Positions 31,034-40,294 of a stretch of 43,033 nucleotides of DNA are shown one piece after another. Under the pieces are notes generated by a model. It saw nothing but the letters and a program-made list of their open reading frames with translations. It was not told the DNA's origin and did no database searches. The stretch spans positions 1 to 43,033 of the forward strand of contig JAAEZO010000007.1 of NCBI GenBank assembly GCA_018222825.1. Direction: 5' to 3'. Positions within the stretch are counted from its first letter, which is position 1. Each line of letters starts with the position of its first letter. A program made the translations under genes and the position numbers. The stretch comes from Gammaproteobacteria bacterium (lineage in GTDB: Bacteria; Pseudomonadota; Gammaproteobacteria; Enterobacterales; Aeromonadaceae).

Positions 31034-31053
31034 ATTCGTTTTCGGAGACAGAA

Positions 31054-31563
31054 ATGATCAAGACTCTCAAGATCGAGCCGCTGACCAAAGAAGCGTTCGC
31101 CCCCTTTGGCGACGTGATCGAATCTGAAGGCCGCGACTACTTCATGATCAACAACGGTTCTACCCGTCGTTATCACAAGCTGGGTGATGTGCAACTGGAC
31201 GAAGAAGGCCAGGGCATTATCAATATTTTCCGGGCCAAGACCCTGGAATACCCGCTGCAGGTTAAAATGCTGGAGCGTCATCCCTTCGGTTCCCAGTCCT
31301 TTATCCCGCTGTTCGGCCACGAGTTTCTGCTGGTAGTTGCGCCCGTTGGCGACGGCAGCATGAACATCGACCCCAGCACGGTACGCGCCTTCCGCGCCAG
31401 CGCGCGTCAGGGTGTTAACTATCACCGTGGCGTTTGGCACCACCCGATCATGGCGCTGCGCGATGACGACGAGTTCCTGGTGGTAGACCGCAGTGGTCCC
31501 GGCAACAACTGTGACGAATTCTTCTTTGATGAGTCCATTCAGCTCAGCATCGAGCTCGACTAA
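31054..31563 (+). CDS. allA: Ureidoglycolate lyase
   Basis: A 169-residue cupin-fold enzyme that splits ureidoglycolate into glyoxylate and urea. The family pattern is clear: EPLTKEAFAPFGDVIE, NIFRAK, MLERHPFGSQSFIPL, FRASARQGVNYHRGVWHHP and FLVVDRSGPGNNCDEFFF. GGAG precedes the start by 7 nt. It is the last step of the ureide pathway; the preceding enzyme, allantoicase, is not visible here. It ends in a strong terminator. Confidence 0.95.
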   Translation: MIKTLKIEPLTKEAFAPFGDVIESEGRDYFMINNGSTRRYHKLGDVQLDEEGQGIINIFRAKTLEYPLQVKMLERHPFGSQSFIPLFGHEFLLVVAPVGDGSMNIDPSTVRAFRASARQGVNYHRGVWHHPIMALRDDDEFLVVDRSGPGNNCDEFFFDESIQLSIELD

Positions 31564-31573
31564 GTTGTGCCCT

Positions 31574-31605
31574 TTTCCTCTTGCCGTCAGGCAAGAGGAA
31601 ATTTT
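31574..31605. terminator. Intrinsic terminator after allA
   Basis: TTTCCTCTTGCC (31574-31585), loop GTCA, GGCAAGAGGAAA (31590-31601), followed by TTTT. Perfect 12-bp stem; can act for the converging gene too. Confidence 0.88.
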
Positions 31606-31641
31606 CCGTTAGCTCACACTCCGCCGCCTACACCTCACACT

Positions 31642-32700
31642 TCATGATTTATACGGATCCTCGCCGTTGAACTCATGGGTGAAAATATCCCAGACCACCA
31701 GAAACAGTGCCGCCACCAGCGGACCAATCACAAAGCCATTGATGCCCATCAGACTCAGTCCGCCGAGGGTGGAAAACAGCACCAGATAATCGGGTAGCTT
31801 GGTGTCGCGACCGACCAGCACAGGGCGCAGCACATTATCGGCCAGGCCAATCACCAGGGCGCCAAAGCCGGCCAGCACCGAGCCGGCAATCCAGTCGCCG
31901 GTAGCATAGAGATACAGCGCCACCGGCAACCATACCAGAGCCGCTCCCACCGCCGGAATCAACGACAGAAAGGCCATCACCACCCCCCACAGCAGAGGGC
32001 CGGGAATGGACAGCGCCCAGAAGATAAAGCCCCCCAATGCACCCTGTACCATGGCGACCAGGATGTTGCCCTTGACGGTGGCCCGGGTGACTTCCGAAAA
32101 CTTGCTGAACAACCGACGCTCACGGGCATCGCCCAGCGGCAGCGCCTTGACCAGCACCTCGATCAGATAATTGCCGTCACGCAGCAAAAAGAAGCTGAGG
32201 TAGAGCATCAGTGCCACGTTCATCAGGAAGGTGAAGGTACTCTGACCGGCGGAGAGGGCCTTTTCTGCCATCATCTTGCTGGCGGCAACGGCACCCTCGG
32301 ACAGCTTCTGACGAATGCTGTCGACATCGACACCCAGCCGTTCAAACAGCTCGGGCAACAGCGGAAAGGCATGGCGCATCTGTTCTAGCCAGGTGGCCGG
32401 ATTTGTCTCGCCCTGGTCGATACGCTGGTAGAGCGCCAGTCCCTCCTGAATGAAAGAGGTGGCGATCAGCAGCACCGGCATCACCACGATGACCATGCAG
32501 ATGAGCAGGGTCAGCAGGGCGGCGCGATTGGGCTTGTGACCAATCAGGCGCAGAATGCGATCCTGCAAGGGGGAGAAGATAACGCCGATGGCACAGGCCC
32601 AGAAAATGGAGCCCCAGAAAGGCCTGAGCAGCAGCACAAACAGCAGGCTGACCAACAGCAGCATAAACAGAAATGAACGTTGTTCGATTTTTTCGCGCAT
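31642..32700 (-). CDS. AI-2E family transporter (YdiK/PerM type)
   Basis: A 352-residue membrane protein with about eight helices. The N-terminal pair of helices (SFLFMLLLVSLLFVLLLRPF), the central soluble segment, and the C-terminal MGINGFVIGPLVAALFLVVWDIF are typical of the AI-2E exporter/PerM family. Family members have been linked to autoinducer-2 export or Na+/H+ exchange; neither can be told from sequence. I prefer the ATG at 32700 to the GTG at 32763 because the family normally begins just before the first helix. Neither has a strong SD. Single gene converging with allA. Confidence 0.86.
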   Translation of the reverse strand: MREKIEQRSFLFMLLLVSLLFVLLLRPFWGSIFWACAIGVIFSPLQDRILRLIGHKPNRAALLTLLICMVIVVMPVLLIATSFIQEGLALYQRIDQGETNPATWLEQMRHAFPLLPELFERLGVDVDSIRQKLSEGAVAASKMMAEKALSAGQSTFTFLMNVALMLYLSFFLLRDGNYLIEVLVKALPLGDARERRLFSKFSEVTRATVKGNILVAMVQGALGGFIFWALSIPGPLLWGVVMAFLSLIPAVGAALVWLPVALYLYATGDWIAGSVLAGFGALVIGLADNVLRPVLVGRDTKLPDYLVLFSTLGGLSLMGINGFVIGPLVAALFLVVWDIFTHEFNGEDPYKS

Positions 32701-32876
32701 GGTGACGGTGATTCCCGATAAGACACTGAGCCCATGGTAAAGAAGGGCGAGGGCCGAAGCCACCGATTGATCCGCAAGCGCGTGGTTTGTTCTCCAACGA
32801 GTTGCGCCAGCGCAGAACAGTTATTCTGGCTGGCGCACGTTAACCCGCTTTTCTTGTCGGCTATCCGGTCCTGGGA

Positions 32877-34547
32877 TCAGCTGGTGCGGTAGCGGCCCAC
32901 CAGTTGCTGCAGGCTGTTGGCCAGCTCGCCAACCTGCCGGCTGGTCTGGCTGGCGGCGCGGGAGCCGGCATTGGTTTGCTCGGCAATGGCCACAATCTGG
33001 TGCACGTTGACGTTGATGCTTTCCGACACCTGGGTCTGCTCTTCGGCGGCGCTGGCAATCTGTTCGTTCATGCAGTTGATGGTGTTGACCGCGGTGCCGA
33101 TATCGACCAGCGCATCGTCGATGCGGCGGGCTTCGGTTACCGTGTGGCTGCTGCGATCCCGAATGCTTTCAATGGCCTGTACCGCTTCCTTCGAGCCCTG
33201 CTGCAATCGGTTGATCATGTTGTGAATTTCTTCGGTGCTGCTCTGGGTGCGTCCGGCCAGGGTGCGTACCTCGTCGGCCACCACCGCAAAACCACGGCCC
33301 TGCTCGCCGGCCCGGGCCGCCTCGATGGCGGCGTTGAGCGCCAGCAGGTTGGTCTGTTCGGCAATACCGCGGATCACGTCGAGTACCGAGCCAATCTGCT
33401 CCGACTCCAGCCCCAGTCGTTGAATGATTTCCACCCCGCTGGCGACCTGGCTTTCCAGCCCGTCGATGACGGTGATGGCTCCCTGCAGCAGCTGCTGGGC
33501 ACCCGAGACCTGAAGTTCTGCCTGACGGGCCGCATCGGCGGCCTGGGCGGCGCTGGCGGCCACTTCCTGGGCGGTGGCCGACATCTGATTCATGGCGGTG
33601 GCCAGCTGATCGCTTTCGTGATGCTGGCGGCTGATGCCGGTTTCGGTTTCATCCATAAAGCGCTGCAGCTCGGCACTGGCTTCCTGCAGGGTATCGGCCG
33701 ACTGGCGGGTGCTTTGTACCAGGGCGCTGATCTGACCGGCAAAGTGGTTGAAAGAGCGGGCCAGTACGCCCAGCTCATGGCCATGGCCGGTATCGAGCCG
33801 GCGGGTTAAATCGCCTTCACCCCGGGCAATATCTTCCATGGTGGATACCGCCTGACGGATGGGAGCGTGAATGCTGCGTGCCATGACCAGACCGGCGGCG
33901 GCAATCAGTGCCAGCAACAGGGCGGCCGACAGGGCGGAATTGATCAGGCCCTGACGTACCGAGGCGGAGAGTTCCTGCTCCAGCCCGGCCACGGTGGCCT
34001 GCAGATCATCGATGTAGAAGCCGGTACCGAGCAGCCAGTCGGTACCCGGAATCGGAGTAATGTTGGCCAGCTTGGGCGCGCCCTGGGTCGAGTCCGGTCT
34101 CGGCCAGCTGTATTCAACGTAACCGCCGCCCTGGCGACCCAGGCTGACATATTCCTGTACCAGATGGCGTCCGTCCGGGCTGGTGGAGCCGAGATAGTTG
34201 TTACCTTCCCGCGCCGGGTTATCGGCACTGACCACCTGCACCCCTTCGCCGTTATAAACAAAGAAGTAGCCACTGCCGTTATCGAAGCGCAGCCGGCGCA
34301 GCTGCGCCTTGGCGGCGTCGATATTGCCTTGTTGCAGCAGGGGGCTGATGCCACTCACCGCCAGTTCCATGTAATTGGCCAGCTGTTGCTTGCGTGCGTC
34401 GAACAAAGAGCGATGCAGGCTTTCACCGCTCAACTCCTTGAGCCGCAGCGACTGGTTCACATTGACCCAGGTGCTGACGGCGGCGAGCAGCGTCAGTGGC
34501 AGCAGTGCCAGCAGCAGTATTTTTTGCCTGATGGAAAGTCGGTTCAT
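32877..34547 (-). CDS. Methyl-accepting chemotaxis protein with single Cache domain
   Basis: A 556-residue chemoreceptor. TM1 (~6-26), a periplasmic sCache_2-type domain (~35-185, with GYFFVYNGEGVQVVSADNP and GTDWLLGTGFYIDD), TM2 (~190-212), a HAMP linker, and a long cytoplasmic coiled coil with the highly conserved tip NLLALNAAIEAARAGEQGRG. Such Cache receptors often sense small organic acids. There is no C-terminal CheR-tethering pentapeptide. I start at 34547; an in-frame GTG at 34559 is possible. Divergent from the phosphatase-like gene. Ligand unknown, though the surroundings make C2-C4 acids or sulfonates worth testing. Confidence 0.93.
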   Translation of the reverse strand: MNRLSIRQKILLLALLPLTLLAAVSTWVNVNQSLRLKELSGESLHRSLFDARKQQLANYMELAVSGISPLLQQGNIDAAKAQLRRLRFDNGSGYFFVYNGEGVQVVSADNPAREGNNYLGSTSPDGRHLVQEYVSLGRQGGGYVEYSWPRPDSTQGAPKLANITPIPGTDWLLGTGFYIDDLQATVAGLEQELSASVRQGLINSALSAALLLALIAAAGLVMARSIHAPIRQAVSTMEDIARGEGDLTRRLDTGHGHELGVLARSFNHFAGQISALVQSTRQSADTLQEASAELQRFMDETETGISRQHHESDQLATAMNQMSATAQEVAASAAQAADAARQAELQVSGAQQLLQGAITVIDGLESQVASGVEIIQRLGLESEQIGSVLDVIRGIAEQTNLLALNAAIEAARAGEQGRGFAVVADEVRTLAGRTQSSTEEIHNMINRLQQGSKEAVQAIESIRDRSSHTVTEARRIDDALVDIGTAVNTINCMNEQIASAAEEQTQVSESINVNVHQIVAIAEQTNAGSRAASQTSRQVGELANSLQQLVGRYRTS

Positions 34548-34740
34548 CCTTGATCTCACTGTGTTATCAGTTGTTCACAATCTTGTATCATTTTGCCTTC
34601 CCTTTGTCATTGAAACTAACATAGGAACCCGCAATTTAAGACAATATAGTGCGCCATTGAGAACATATTAACGGCAGACTCGGGCGCAGCTTGAGCGGCT
34701 TGTCTTTTCAAGTGACAACCGGCCCCGTTATGATGCGGGC

Positions 34741-36669
34741 ATGACCTTACTCTTCGAGCACAACATGCGTTCCACCATTCTCGCCGGCCCCATACTGCGC
34801 CGGACCAGTTGCGAACGGCTGGTATTCTGGCTGGCCAGCCGAACCCCGCTGCAATTTCGGTTGCTGCTGCCCGAACGCAGCCCACTGGAATTCAGCGGAG
34901 ACCGGCAACAAGAACTGCAGGTCGGAGAACGCTGCTTTATTCAATTACTGGATCTCGAACTCGATACACCGCTGCCGGCCGACACATTGGTGGCCTACGA
35001 TCTGCAGTGGCGTGAGTCGGCACAGGATGAATGGCACGGCATGGCCGACTGGGCGCCGGAGCTGTGTTACCCGGGCGAAAGCCTGCCGCAGCTGGTGATC
35101 CGCAGCCGATTGGAAGAAATACTGCACGGCTCCTGCCGCAAGCCTCATCACGCCGCGCCCGATGGCCTGGTGGCGGCCGATGGCTGGTTGGAACAATGTC
35201 ACCAGCAGCCGCTCAAGCGCCCGGCGGTCTTGATGCTGAGCGGCGATCAGATTTATGCGGACGACGTAGCCGGCCCCATGCTGACCGCCATTCATCAGTT
35301 GATTGAAGAGCTGGGGCTGTATCCGGAAACCCTGGACGGCGCCCTGGTTGCCAACAGCGAAGAACTGTTCGCCAGCCCGCTCAATTACTATCGTCGCAGC
35401 GAGCTGCTGCCCGAAAATCAAAGCAACCAGTCGCTGCAGCAGCGTTTTTTCGAAGGCGTGCGCAAGCCCATCTTTACCACCAGCAGCGCCGATAATCACC
35501 TGATCACCCTGGCCGAGGTACTGGCCATGTATCTGCTGGTCTGGTCACCGGAGCCCTGGCGGGCGCTGTCGGATTATCAGCCGGAATTAAGCCCCGAGCG
35601 GCAGCAGCAATACCAGAACGAGCGCACTCGGCTGGCGGCCTTTGTGGACGGTTTGCCGGCGGTGCGTCGCCTGCTGGCACACCTGCCGACCCTGATGATC
35701 TTCGACGATCACGACGTCACCGACGACTGGAACCTGACCGCGGCCTGGGAGCAGAGTGCCTACGGCCACCCTTTTTCTCGCCGGATCATCGGTAATGCGC
35801 TGGTGGGCTATGCGATCTGTCAGGGCTGGGGTAATGATCCGGATGCCTTCAAGGGAGAGCCGCTGGCGTTGCTTGCCGCCTGGAGCCAAAAGCCGGAAGC
35901 CCAGCAACAGGATCAACTGATCGATCATCTGCTGAAATTCGAACGCTGGCACTATCATCTGCCGACCAGCCCCAAGTTGCTGGTGCTGGATACCCGCACC
36001 CGTCGCTGGCGCGCCGAGTCCAATTTTGAACACCCTTCTGGGCTGATGGACTGGGAGGCGCTGACCGAGCTGCAGGGCGAGCTGCTACACCATGATGCGG
36101 TGGTGATCGTGTCTCCGACACCGGTGTTTGGGGTCAAGCTTATCGAGGTGATCCAGAAGATCTTCACCTGGTTCGGCAAGCCGTTACTGGTGGATGCGGA
36201 AAACTGGATGGCTCACAAGGGCACCGCCAACGTGATCCTCAACATCTTCCGTCATGCCCGCACCCCGGCCAATTACGTGATCCTGTCGGGAGACGTGCAT
36301 TACTCCTTCATGTACGACATCAAGCTCAGGCATCGGGGTGGCGAGCCGCATATCTGGCAGATCACCAGCAGCGGCATCAAGAACGAGTTTCCGGCCCGGC
36401 TGCTGGACGTGCTGGACCGGCTCAACCGCTGGCTCTATTCCCCCCGCTCACCGCTGAACTGGTTTACCCGCCGGCGGCGATTGGAAATCACCCCGCATCC
36501 GCCAGTCTCGGCGTCAAAAGGCGAGCGATTGCTGAATCGTTCCGGCATCGGTTATGTGCGTTTCAACGAACAGGGTGAGCCGGTGTGCGTACAGCAGATC
36601 ACGGCCGAAGGGGCGGTGGATTTTGTCGCCGACACCACGACAGAGGCGGCAACGGCCCTGAGTCGATAG
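34741..36669 (+). CDS. PhoD-like metallophosphatase, cytoplasmic form
   Basis: A 642-residue protein with PhoD-type metallophosphoesterase motifs in order: HGSCRKP (~135), LMLSGDQIYADD (~170), MIFDDHDVTDDWN (~320) and VILSGDVHYSF (~520). An N-terminal ~100-residue beta-rich domain (ILAGPILRRTSCERLVFWLA) precedes the catalytic core. No Tat or Sec signal peptide is seen, unlike classical secreted PhoD, so a phosphodiesterase or pyrophosphohydrolase acting inside the cell is more likely than alkaline phosphatase. Start could be 34741 or 34765; neither has a strong SD. Divergent from the chemoreceptor gene. Confidence 0.85.
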   Translation: MTLLFEHNMRSTILAGPILRRTSCERLVFWLASRTPLQFRLLLPERSPLEFSGDRQQELQVGERCFIQLLDLELDTPLPADTLVAYDLQWRESAQDEWHGMADWAPELCYPGESLPQLVIRSRLEEILHGSCRKPHHAAPDGLVAADGWLEQCHQQPLKRPAVLMLSGDQIYADDVAGPMLTAIHQLIEELGLYPETLDGALVANSEELFASPLNYYRRSELLPENQSNQSLQQRFFEGVRKPIFTTSSADNHLITLAEVLAMYLLVWSPEPWRALSDYQPELSPERQQQYQNERTRLAAFVDGLPAVRRLLAHLPTLMIFDDHDVTDDWNLTAAWEQSAYGHPFSRRIIGNALVGYAICQGWGNDPDAFKGEPLALLAAWSQKPEAQQQDQLIDHLLKFERWHYHLPTSPKLLVLDTRTRRWRAESNFEHPSGLMDWEALTELQGELLHHDAVVIVSPTPVFGVKLIEVIQKIFTWFGKPLLVDAENWMAHKGTANVILNIFRHARTPANYVILSGDVHYSFMYDIKLRHRGGEPHIWQITSSGIKNEFPARLLDVLDRLNRWLYSPRSPLNWFTRRRRLEITPHPPVSASKGERLLNRSGIGYVRFNEQGEPVCVQQITAEGAVDFVADTTTEAATALSR

Positions 36670-36693
36670 AACGCTGAGGGGTAGGCGAAGAGT

Positions 36694-37113
36694 TTACTCC
36701 TCGGGCAGTCCCAGTGGCTGACCGAAGCTGAATTCCACGTAGTTGCCGTTGGGATCCTTTACGCCGCAGTAATAGCCTACCGGATAAGGCTCGTCTCGGG
36801 GCGGCCAGATCAGGCAGCCGACGGCCTCGGCCCGGCGGGCAATGTCGTCCACCGCCGCCCGGCTGGCCAGGGCGAAGCCGAAATGGCGATAGTCGAGGTC
36901 GGATAACTGCAGATCCTCACCGCCGCTCATCAGCACAAATACAAAGTCCTGCTCCCGCCCCGGCTCCGCCAGCCAGACGATGGTCTGCTTGCCGCTGTGC
37001 CGGCGGTGGGTTTCGACCATGCCGCAAAAATCCCGGTAAAAATGCAGGCAAGCGTCGAGATCCCGCACGTGCAGGGCAAGGTGAGTAAGACGAGGGGAAT
37101 GAATGTGCGCCAT
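36694..37113 (-). CDS. VOC/glyoxalase-family protein
   Basis: A 139-residue vicinal-oxygen-chelate protein built of two beta-alpha-beta-beta-beta repeats: LTHLALHVRDLDACLHFYRD, then DYRHFGFALASRAAVDDIAR and DPNGNYVEFSFGQPLG. Candidate metal ligands are the His in THLALHV, a His in RHFGF and the Glu in YVEFS. Related to lactoylglutathione lyase or dioxygenases of the VOC fold, but the substrate is not evident. GAGGAG lies 9 bp before the start. Divergent from the DUF2797 gene. Confidence 0.87.
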   Translation of the reverse strand: MAHIHSPRLTHLALHVRDLDACLHFYRDFCGMVETHRRHSGKQTIVWLAEPGREQDFVFVLMSGGEDLQLSDLDYRHFGFALASRAAVDDIARRAEAVGCLIWPPRDEPYPVGYYCGVKDPNGNYVEFSFGQPLGLPEE

Positions 37114-37251
37114 GTACTGTACTCCTCGGGTTGGTCTGTTCCTCGAGTATGGGGGCGACGGGGCAGGGCTGCCAAAGGAGCGTCCGGCGGGTGCGTTGGC
37201 TGGCGTCGGCTGTTACAGTACCGCCAAATTCACTACCGAAAACCAAGCAGC

Positions 37252-38070
37252 ATGAGCAACCTTACCGGCACCCTGATTAAAATGCCCGCCAGCCTGGCGG
37301 CTCCCGTGGCTTACCAGCTGGCGCTGGGCGAGCACCGCGTCGATCTCAATCCCTTGCTGGGGCAGACGCTGACGCTGACCCACACCGGCAAGATCTATTG
37401 CGAGGCCTGTGGCCGCAAAACCAGCAAGAGTTATTCTCAGGGGCACTGCTTTCCCTGCATGAAGAAGCTGGCCCGCTGCGACATGTGCGTGATGAAGCCG
37501 GAGACCTGCCACTATTTTGAAGGTACCTGCCGCGAGCCCGAATGGGGCGACAGCCACTGCATGGTGCCGCACATCGTGTACCTGGCAAACACCTCGGGCC
37601 TGAAGGTGGGCATTACCCGCCATACCCAGGTGCCGACCCGCTGGATCGATCAGGGCGCCACCCAGGCGTTGCCCATTTTGCGGGTAGCGACCCGTCAGCT
37701 CTCCGGTCTGGTGGAAGTGGCGCTGGCCGAGATGGTGGCAGACAAGACCAACTGGCGCGCCATGCTCAAGGGCGGCGAAGCCGATATGGATCTGAAAGCC
37801 GAAGCCGCGCGGTTACTGCCGGAAATAAAGCAGAAGATCGGCGATTTGCTGCTGAAATATGGCGAAGACGCGGTGACCGTGCTGGACGAAGAGATAGTGG
37901 AACTGAGCTATCCGGTGCTGGAATACCCGACCAAAATCGCCAGCCACAACTTCGACAAGAACCCGGTGGTTTCGGGTACCCTGCTCGGCATCAAGGGCCA
38001 GTATCTGATGCTCGACACCGGAGTGATTAACCTGCGCAAATTCACCGGCTACGAAGTCACGCTGGGCTGA
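37252..38070 (+). CDS. DUF2797 family protein with zinc-type cysteines and GIY-YIG-like segment
   Basis: A 272-residue protein matching DUF2797: N-terminal strand-rich part, then cysteine pairs in YCEACGRKTSKSYSQGHCFPC and CDMCVMKPETCHYFEGTC that look like a zinc-ribbon pair, followed by HIVYLANTSGLKVGITR, which resembles the GIY-YIG nuclease core. The C-terminal half is helical then beta. Function unknown; nucleic acid binding is plausible from the zinc and GIY-YIG-like features. The longer 36997 start was rejected because its first 85 codons run antisense through the VOC gene and its promoter. Confidence 0.85.
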   Translation: MSNLTGTLIKMPASLAAPVAYQLALGEHRVDLNPLLGQTLTLTHTGKIYCEACGRKTSKSYSQGHCFPCMKKLARCDMCVMKPETCHYFEGTCREPEWGDSHCMVPHIVYLANTSGLKVGITRHTQVPTRWIDQGATQALPILRVATRQLSGLVEVALAEMVADKTNWRAMLKGGEADMDLKAEAARLLPEIKQKIGDLLLKYGEDAVTVLDEEIVELSYPVLEYPTKIASHNFDKNPVVSGTLLGIKGQYLMLDTGVINLRKFTGYEVTLG

Positions 38071-38126
38071 TGTTTTCGGCCGCTATCGGAATGCCATTCG
38101 GCTTTCGGTAGCGGTGGGCGAGCGGG

Positions 38127-39035
38127 TCAGGAATAACCGTGATTGTACAGCTCGAGCAGGTACTTCCAGAAGGTATCTACCTCGGGCTTGACCGTATGCC
38201 GGAATCGATAAAGCAGGATCTTCAGTGCGACCGCGTTCAGCGGCGCGTCCAGCACCACCAGCTGCTTGTTGTGCAGTTCGCTCTGGATCAGGCTGGACGG
38301 TAGCCAGGCTACCCCATAACCCTGAACCGCCATCGCCTTCAGCCCCTCGGCCAGAGCATTTTCGCAGACCGTCGTATATTGAATGTCGGGTGGAAGTTTG
38401 CTGAGACACTGCTCCTTGACGATGCTCCCCAGATAGGAATCATCGGGGTAGGCAAGCAGTTTGAAGGGCACATGGCTGTCTATTGAATAGAGTGGCGAGC
38501 CATTGCCCTTCACCGCCGATACCGGCACCAGCTTGTCGGTGCCGACCTGAATACAGCTGGTATCGTTGCGTGACAGCTGGACGATGTTTTCGCCGGAAGA
38601 AAAACTGAGCAGAAAATCGCCCATCCCCGCCATGAAAGACTCCATCACGTCGTGCAGGTTGCCGGCATTCAGCTTCACCAGCGTGGTGCCTACCAGCGGT
38701 TCCAGCGTTCTTATCCAGTGCGGAAAGAACGACACCGCCGGCGAATGCTGGGAAAAAAACACCAGGCTTTGGCGTGATTCCTGTCCCTGCAGTCGTTCCC
38801 GTACCCGGTAGGTATCGTGGATCATCCGTTTCGCTTCTTCAACGAACGCCAGGCCGGTCACGGTGAGGGTGGTCGGATATTTGTCCCGGTCGACCAGGGA
38901 AATGCCGAGCCAGTTTTCCAGCGAACGAATACGCCGGCTAAAGGCGGGCTGCGTCACGAAGCGTGCTTCGGCTGCCTTCGAAAAACTGCCGTTTTCACTC
39001 AATGCCACAAAGTCTTTTAACCACTTTAATTCCAT
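38127..39035 (-). CDS. LysR-family regulator divergent from cuyA
   Basis: A 302-residue LysR-type regulator. N-terminal winged helix ELKWLKDFVALSENGSFSKA, AARFVTQPAFSRRIRSLE-like recognition helix and the dimer helix to ~residue 85, then a two-lobed effector domain. AAAGGA lies 5 bp before the ATG at 39035; the TTG at 39044 is less likely. It is divergent from cuyA over a 160-bp gap that holds TTGG-TGAAG-CCAA, so it most likely controls the cuyA operon with a C3 sulfonate as inducer. A regulator gene named cuyR accompanies cuyA elsewhere; whether this is its orthologue I cannot tell. Confidence 0.9.
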   Translation of the reverse strand: MELKWLKDFVALSENGSFSKAAEARFVTQPAFSRRIRSLENWLGISLVDRDKYPTTLTVTGLAFVEEAKRMIHDTYRVRERLQGQESRQSLVFFSQHSPAVSFFPHWIRTLEPLVGTTLVKLNAGNLHDVMESFMAGMGDFLLSFSSGENIVQLSRNDTSCIQVGTDKLVPVSAVKGNGSPLYSIDSHVPFKLLAYPDDSYLGSIVKEQCLSKLPPDIQYTTVCENALAEGLKAMAVQGYGVAWLPSSLIQSELHNKQLVVLDAPLNAVALKILLYRFRHTVKPEVDTFWKYLLELYNHGYS

Positions 39036-39064
39036 TCCAATCAATCCTTTGTGCGTTTTTTAAT

Positions 39065-39195
39065 GCCGGGTATACCGAAAAGTAATCGTTGGTGAAGCCA
39101 AGATAGCATTGGTCGATCAGGGCATCCTATTTCAGTATGTGGATGTTATCGGATTGTACTTGTGATGTTCGCAAAATAATAAAGGAGTGTTATTT
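39065..39195. promoter_or_regulatory. LysR-cuyA intergenic control region
   Basis: Contains GGTATACC (39070-39077), and TTGG-TGAAG-CCAA (39089-39101), an interrupted dyad of LysR-box size. The cuyA SD AAAGGAG (39181-39187) is 8 bp before the ATG at 39196, which decides that start over the in-frame GTG at 39187. Confidence 0.45.
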
Positions 39196-40206
39196 ATGCT
39201 TTTGGCCCGTTACCCGCGTCTTCATTTCGCCCACCTCAATACCCCGCTCGAGCCGATGCCTCAGCTGACCAGGTTGCTGGATGGTCCCACCCTGTGGATC
39301 AAGCGTGATGACTGTACCGGCCTGGCCGGTGGCGGCAACAAGACCCGCAAGCTGGAATTCCTGATGGCCGATGCTTTGGAGCAGGGCGCCGACACCATCA
39401 TTACCCAGGGCGCGACCCAGTCCAACCATGCCCGCCAGACCGTGGCCATCGCCACCAAGCTGGAAATGGATTGTCATATCCTGCTGGAAGATCGCACCGG
39501 ATCCGAAGATGCCGATTACAACTACAACGGCAACGTCATGCTGGATCAGCTGTTTGGCGGCCAGCTGCGCAAGTATCCCGGCGGTACCGACATGAATGCG
39601 GCGATGGAAGAGCTGGCGGCCAAGCTGAAAGCCGAAGGCAAGAAGCCGTATATCATTCCCGGTGGTGGCTCCAACGAGATTGGTGCCTTGGGGTACGTCA
39701 ATTGTGCGCTGGAACTGCTGGGACAGGCCAATGATCGCGGACTGCGTATCGACCATCTGGTGCACGCCACCGGCTCGGCCGGCACCCAGGCTGGTCTGGT
39801 GACCGGCCTGTACGGCAGCAACAGCCAGATCCCGGTACTCGGCATCGGCGTGCGGGTACCCCGTGAGCAGCAGGAAGCCAATGTGTTCCGTCTGGCAGAA
39901 CGTACCGCCGAGAAACTGGGCATTCCCGGTGCTATCAAGCGCGAAGACGTGGTCGCCAACTGTGACTATGTTGGTGCCGGTTACGGCATTCCGGCCGAAA
40001 GTACTTTGGAAGCCATCGAGCTGTTTGCCCGCCACGAAGGCATTCTGCTGGATCCGGTCTATTCCGGTAAAGGCGCTGCCGGCCTTATCGACTTGATTCG
40101 CAAGGGCCATTTCAAGAAAGGCGAGAACATCGTGTTCCTGCATACCGGTGGCAGCCAGGCGCTGTTTGGCTACCGCGATGTCTTCAATTTGCCTAAATAT
40201 TGTTAA
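39196..40206 (+). CDS. cuyA: L-cysteate sulfo-lyase
   Basis: A 336-residue fold-type II PLP enzyme related to D-cysteine desulfhydrase and ACC deaminase. Features: [24 protein letters not shown] with PLP Lys49, [29 protein letters not shown] and [11 protein letters not shown] (phosphate loop), [12 protein letters not shown] and FLHTGG at the end. CuyA releases sulfite and ammonia from L-cysteate to give pyruvate. D-cysteine desulfhydrase is the near homologue, but the following hpsN-like gene and the LysR neighbour favour CuyA. First gene of the operon cuyA-hpsN-aminotransferase(-racemase). Confidence 0.88.
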   Translation: MLLARYPRLHFAHLNTPLEPMPQLTRLLDGPTLWIKRDDCTGLAGGGNKTRKLEFLMADALEQGADTIITQGATQSNHARQTVAIATKLEMDCHILLEDRTGSEDADYNYNGNVMLDQLFGGQLRKYPGGTDMNAAMEELAAKLKAEGKKPYIIPGGGSNEIGALGYVNCALELLGQANDRGLRIDHLVHATGSAGTQAGLVTGLYGSNSQIPVLGIGVRVPREQQEANVFRLAERTAEKLGIPGAIKREDVVANCDYVGAGYGIPAESTLEAIELFARHEGILLDPVYSGKGAAGLIDLIRKGHFKKGENIVFLHTGGSQALFGYRDVFNLPKYC

Positions 40207-40216
40207 GGTGCTTTGT

Positions 40217-40237
40217 CGGCTCCTCCTGAAGGAGCCG
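40217..40237 (+). promoter_or_regulatory. Stem-loop between cuyA and hpsN
   Basis: CGGCTCCT (40217-40224), loop CCTGA, AGGAGCCG (40230-40237). No T tract, so readthrough into hpsN is expected. Confidence 0.65.
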
Positions 40238-40294
40238 GCAAGGGCAGCATGCCTTGTGGCTAACCAGAGCTTTCTTTTTAACAGGTGTCATACC

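Noticed and set aside
32877-33809. Plus-strand frame of 301 codons opposite the chemoreceptor
   Set aside because: Shadow of the repetitive coiled-coil coding sequence.
36997-37251. N-terminal extension of the DUF2797 protein
   Set aside because: The extra 85 codons lie antisense to the VOC gene and its promoter; the start at 37252 matches the family N-terminus.
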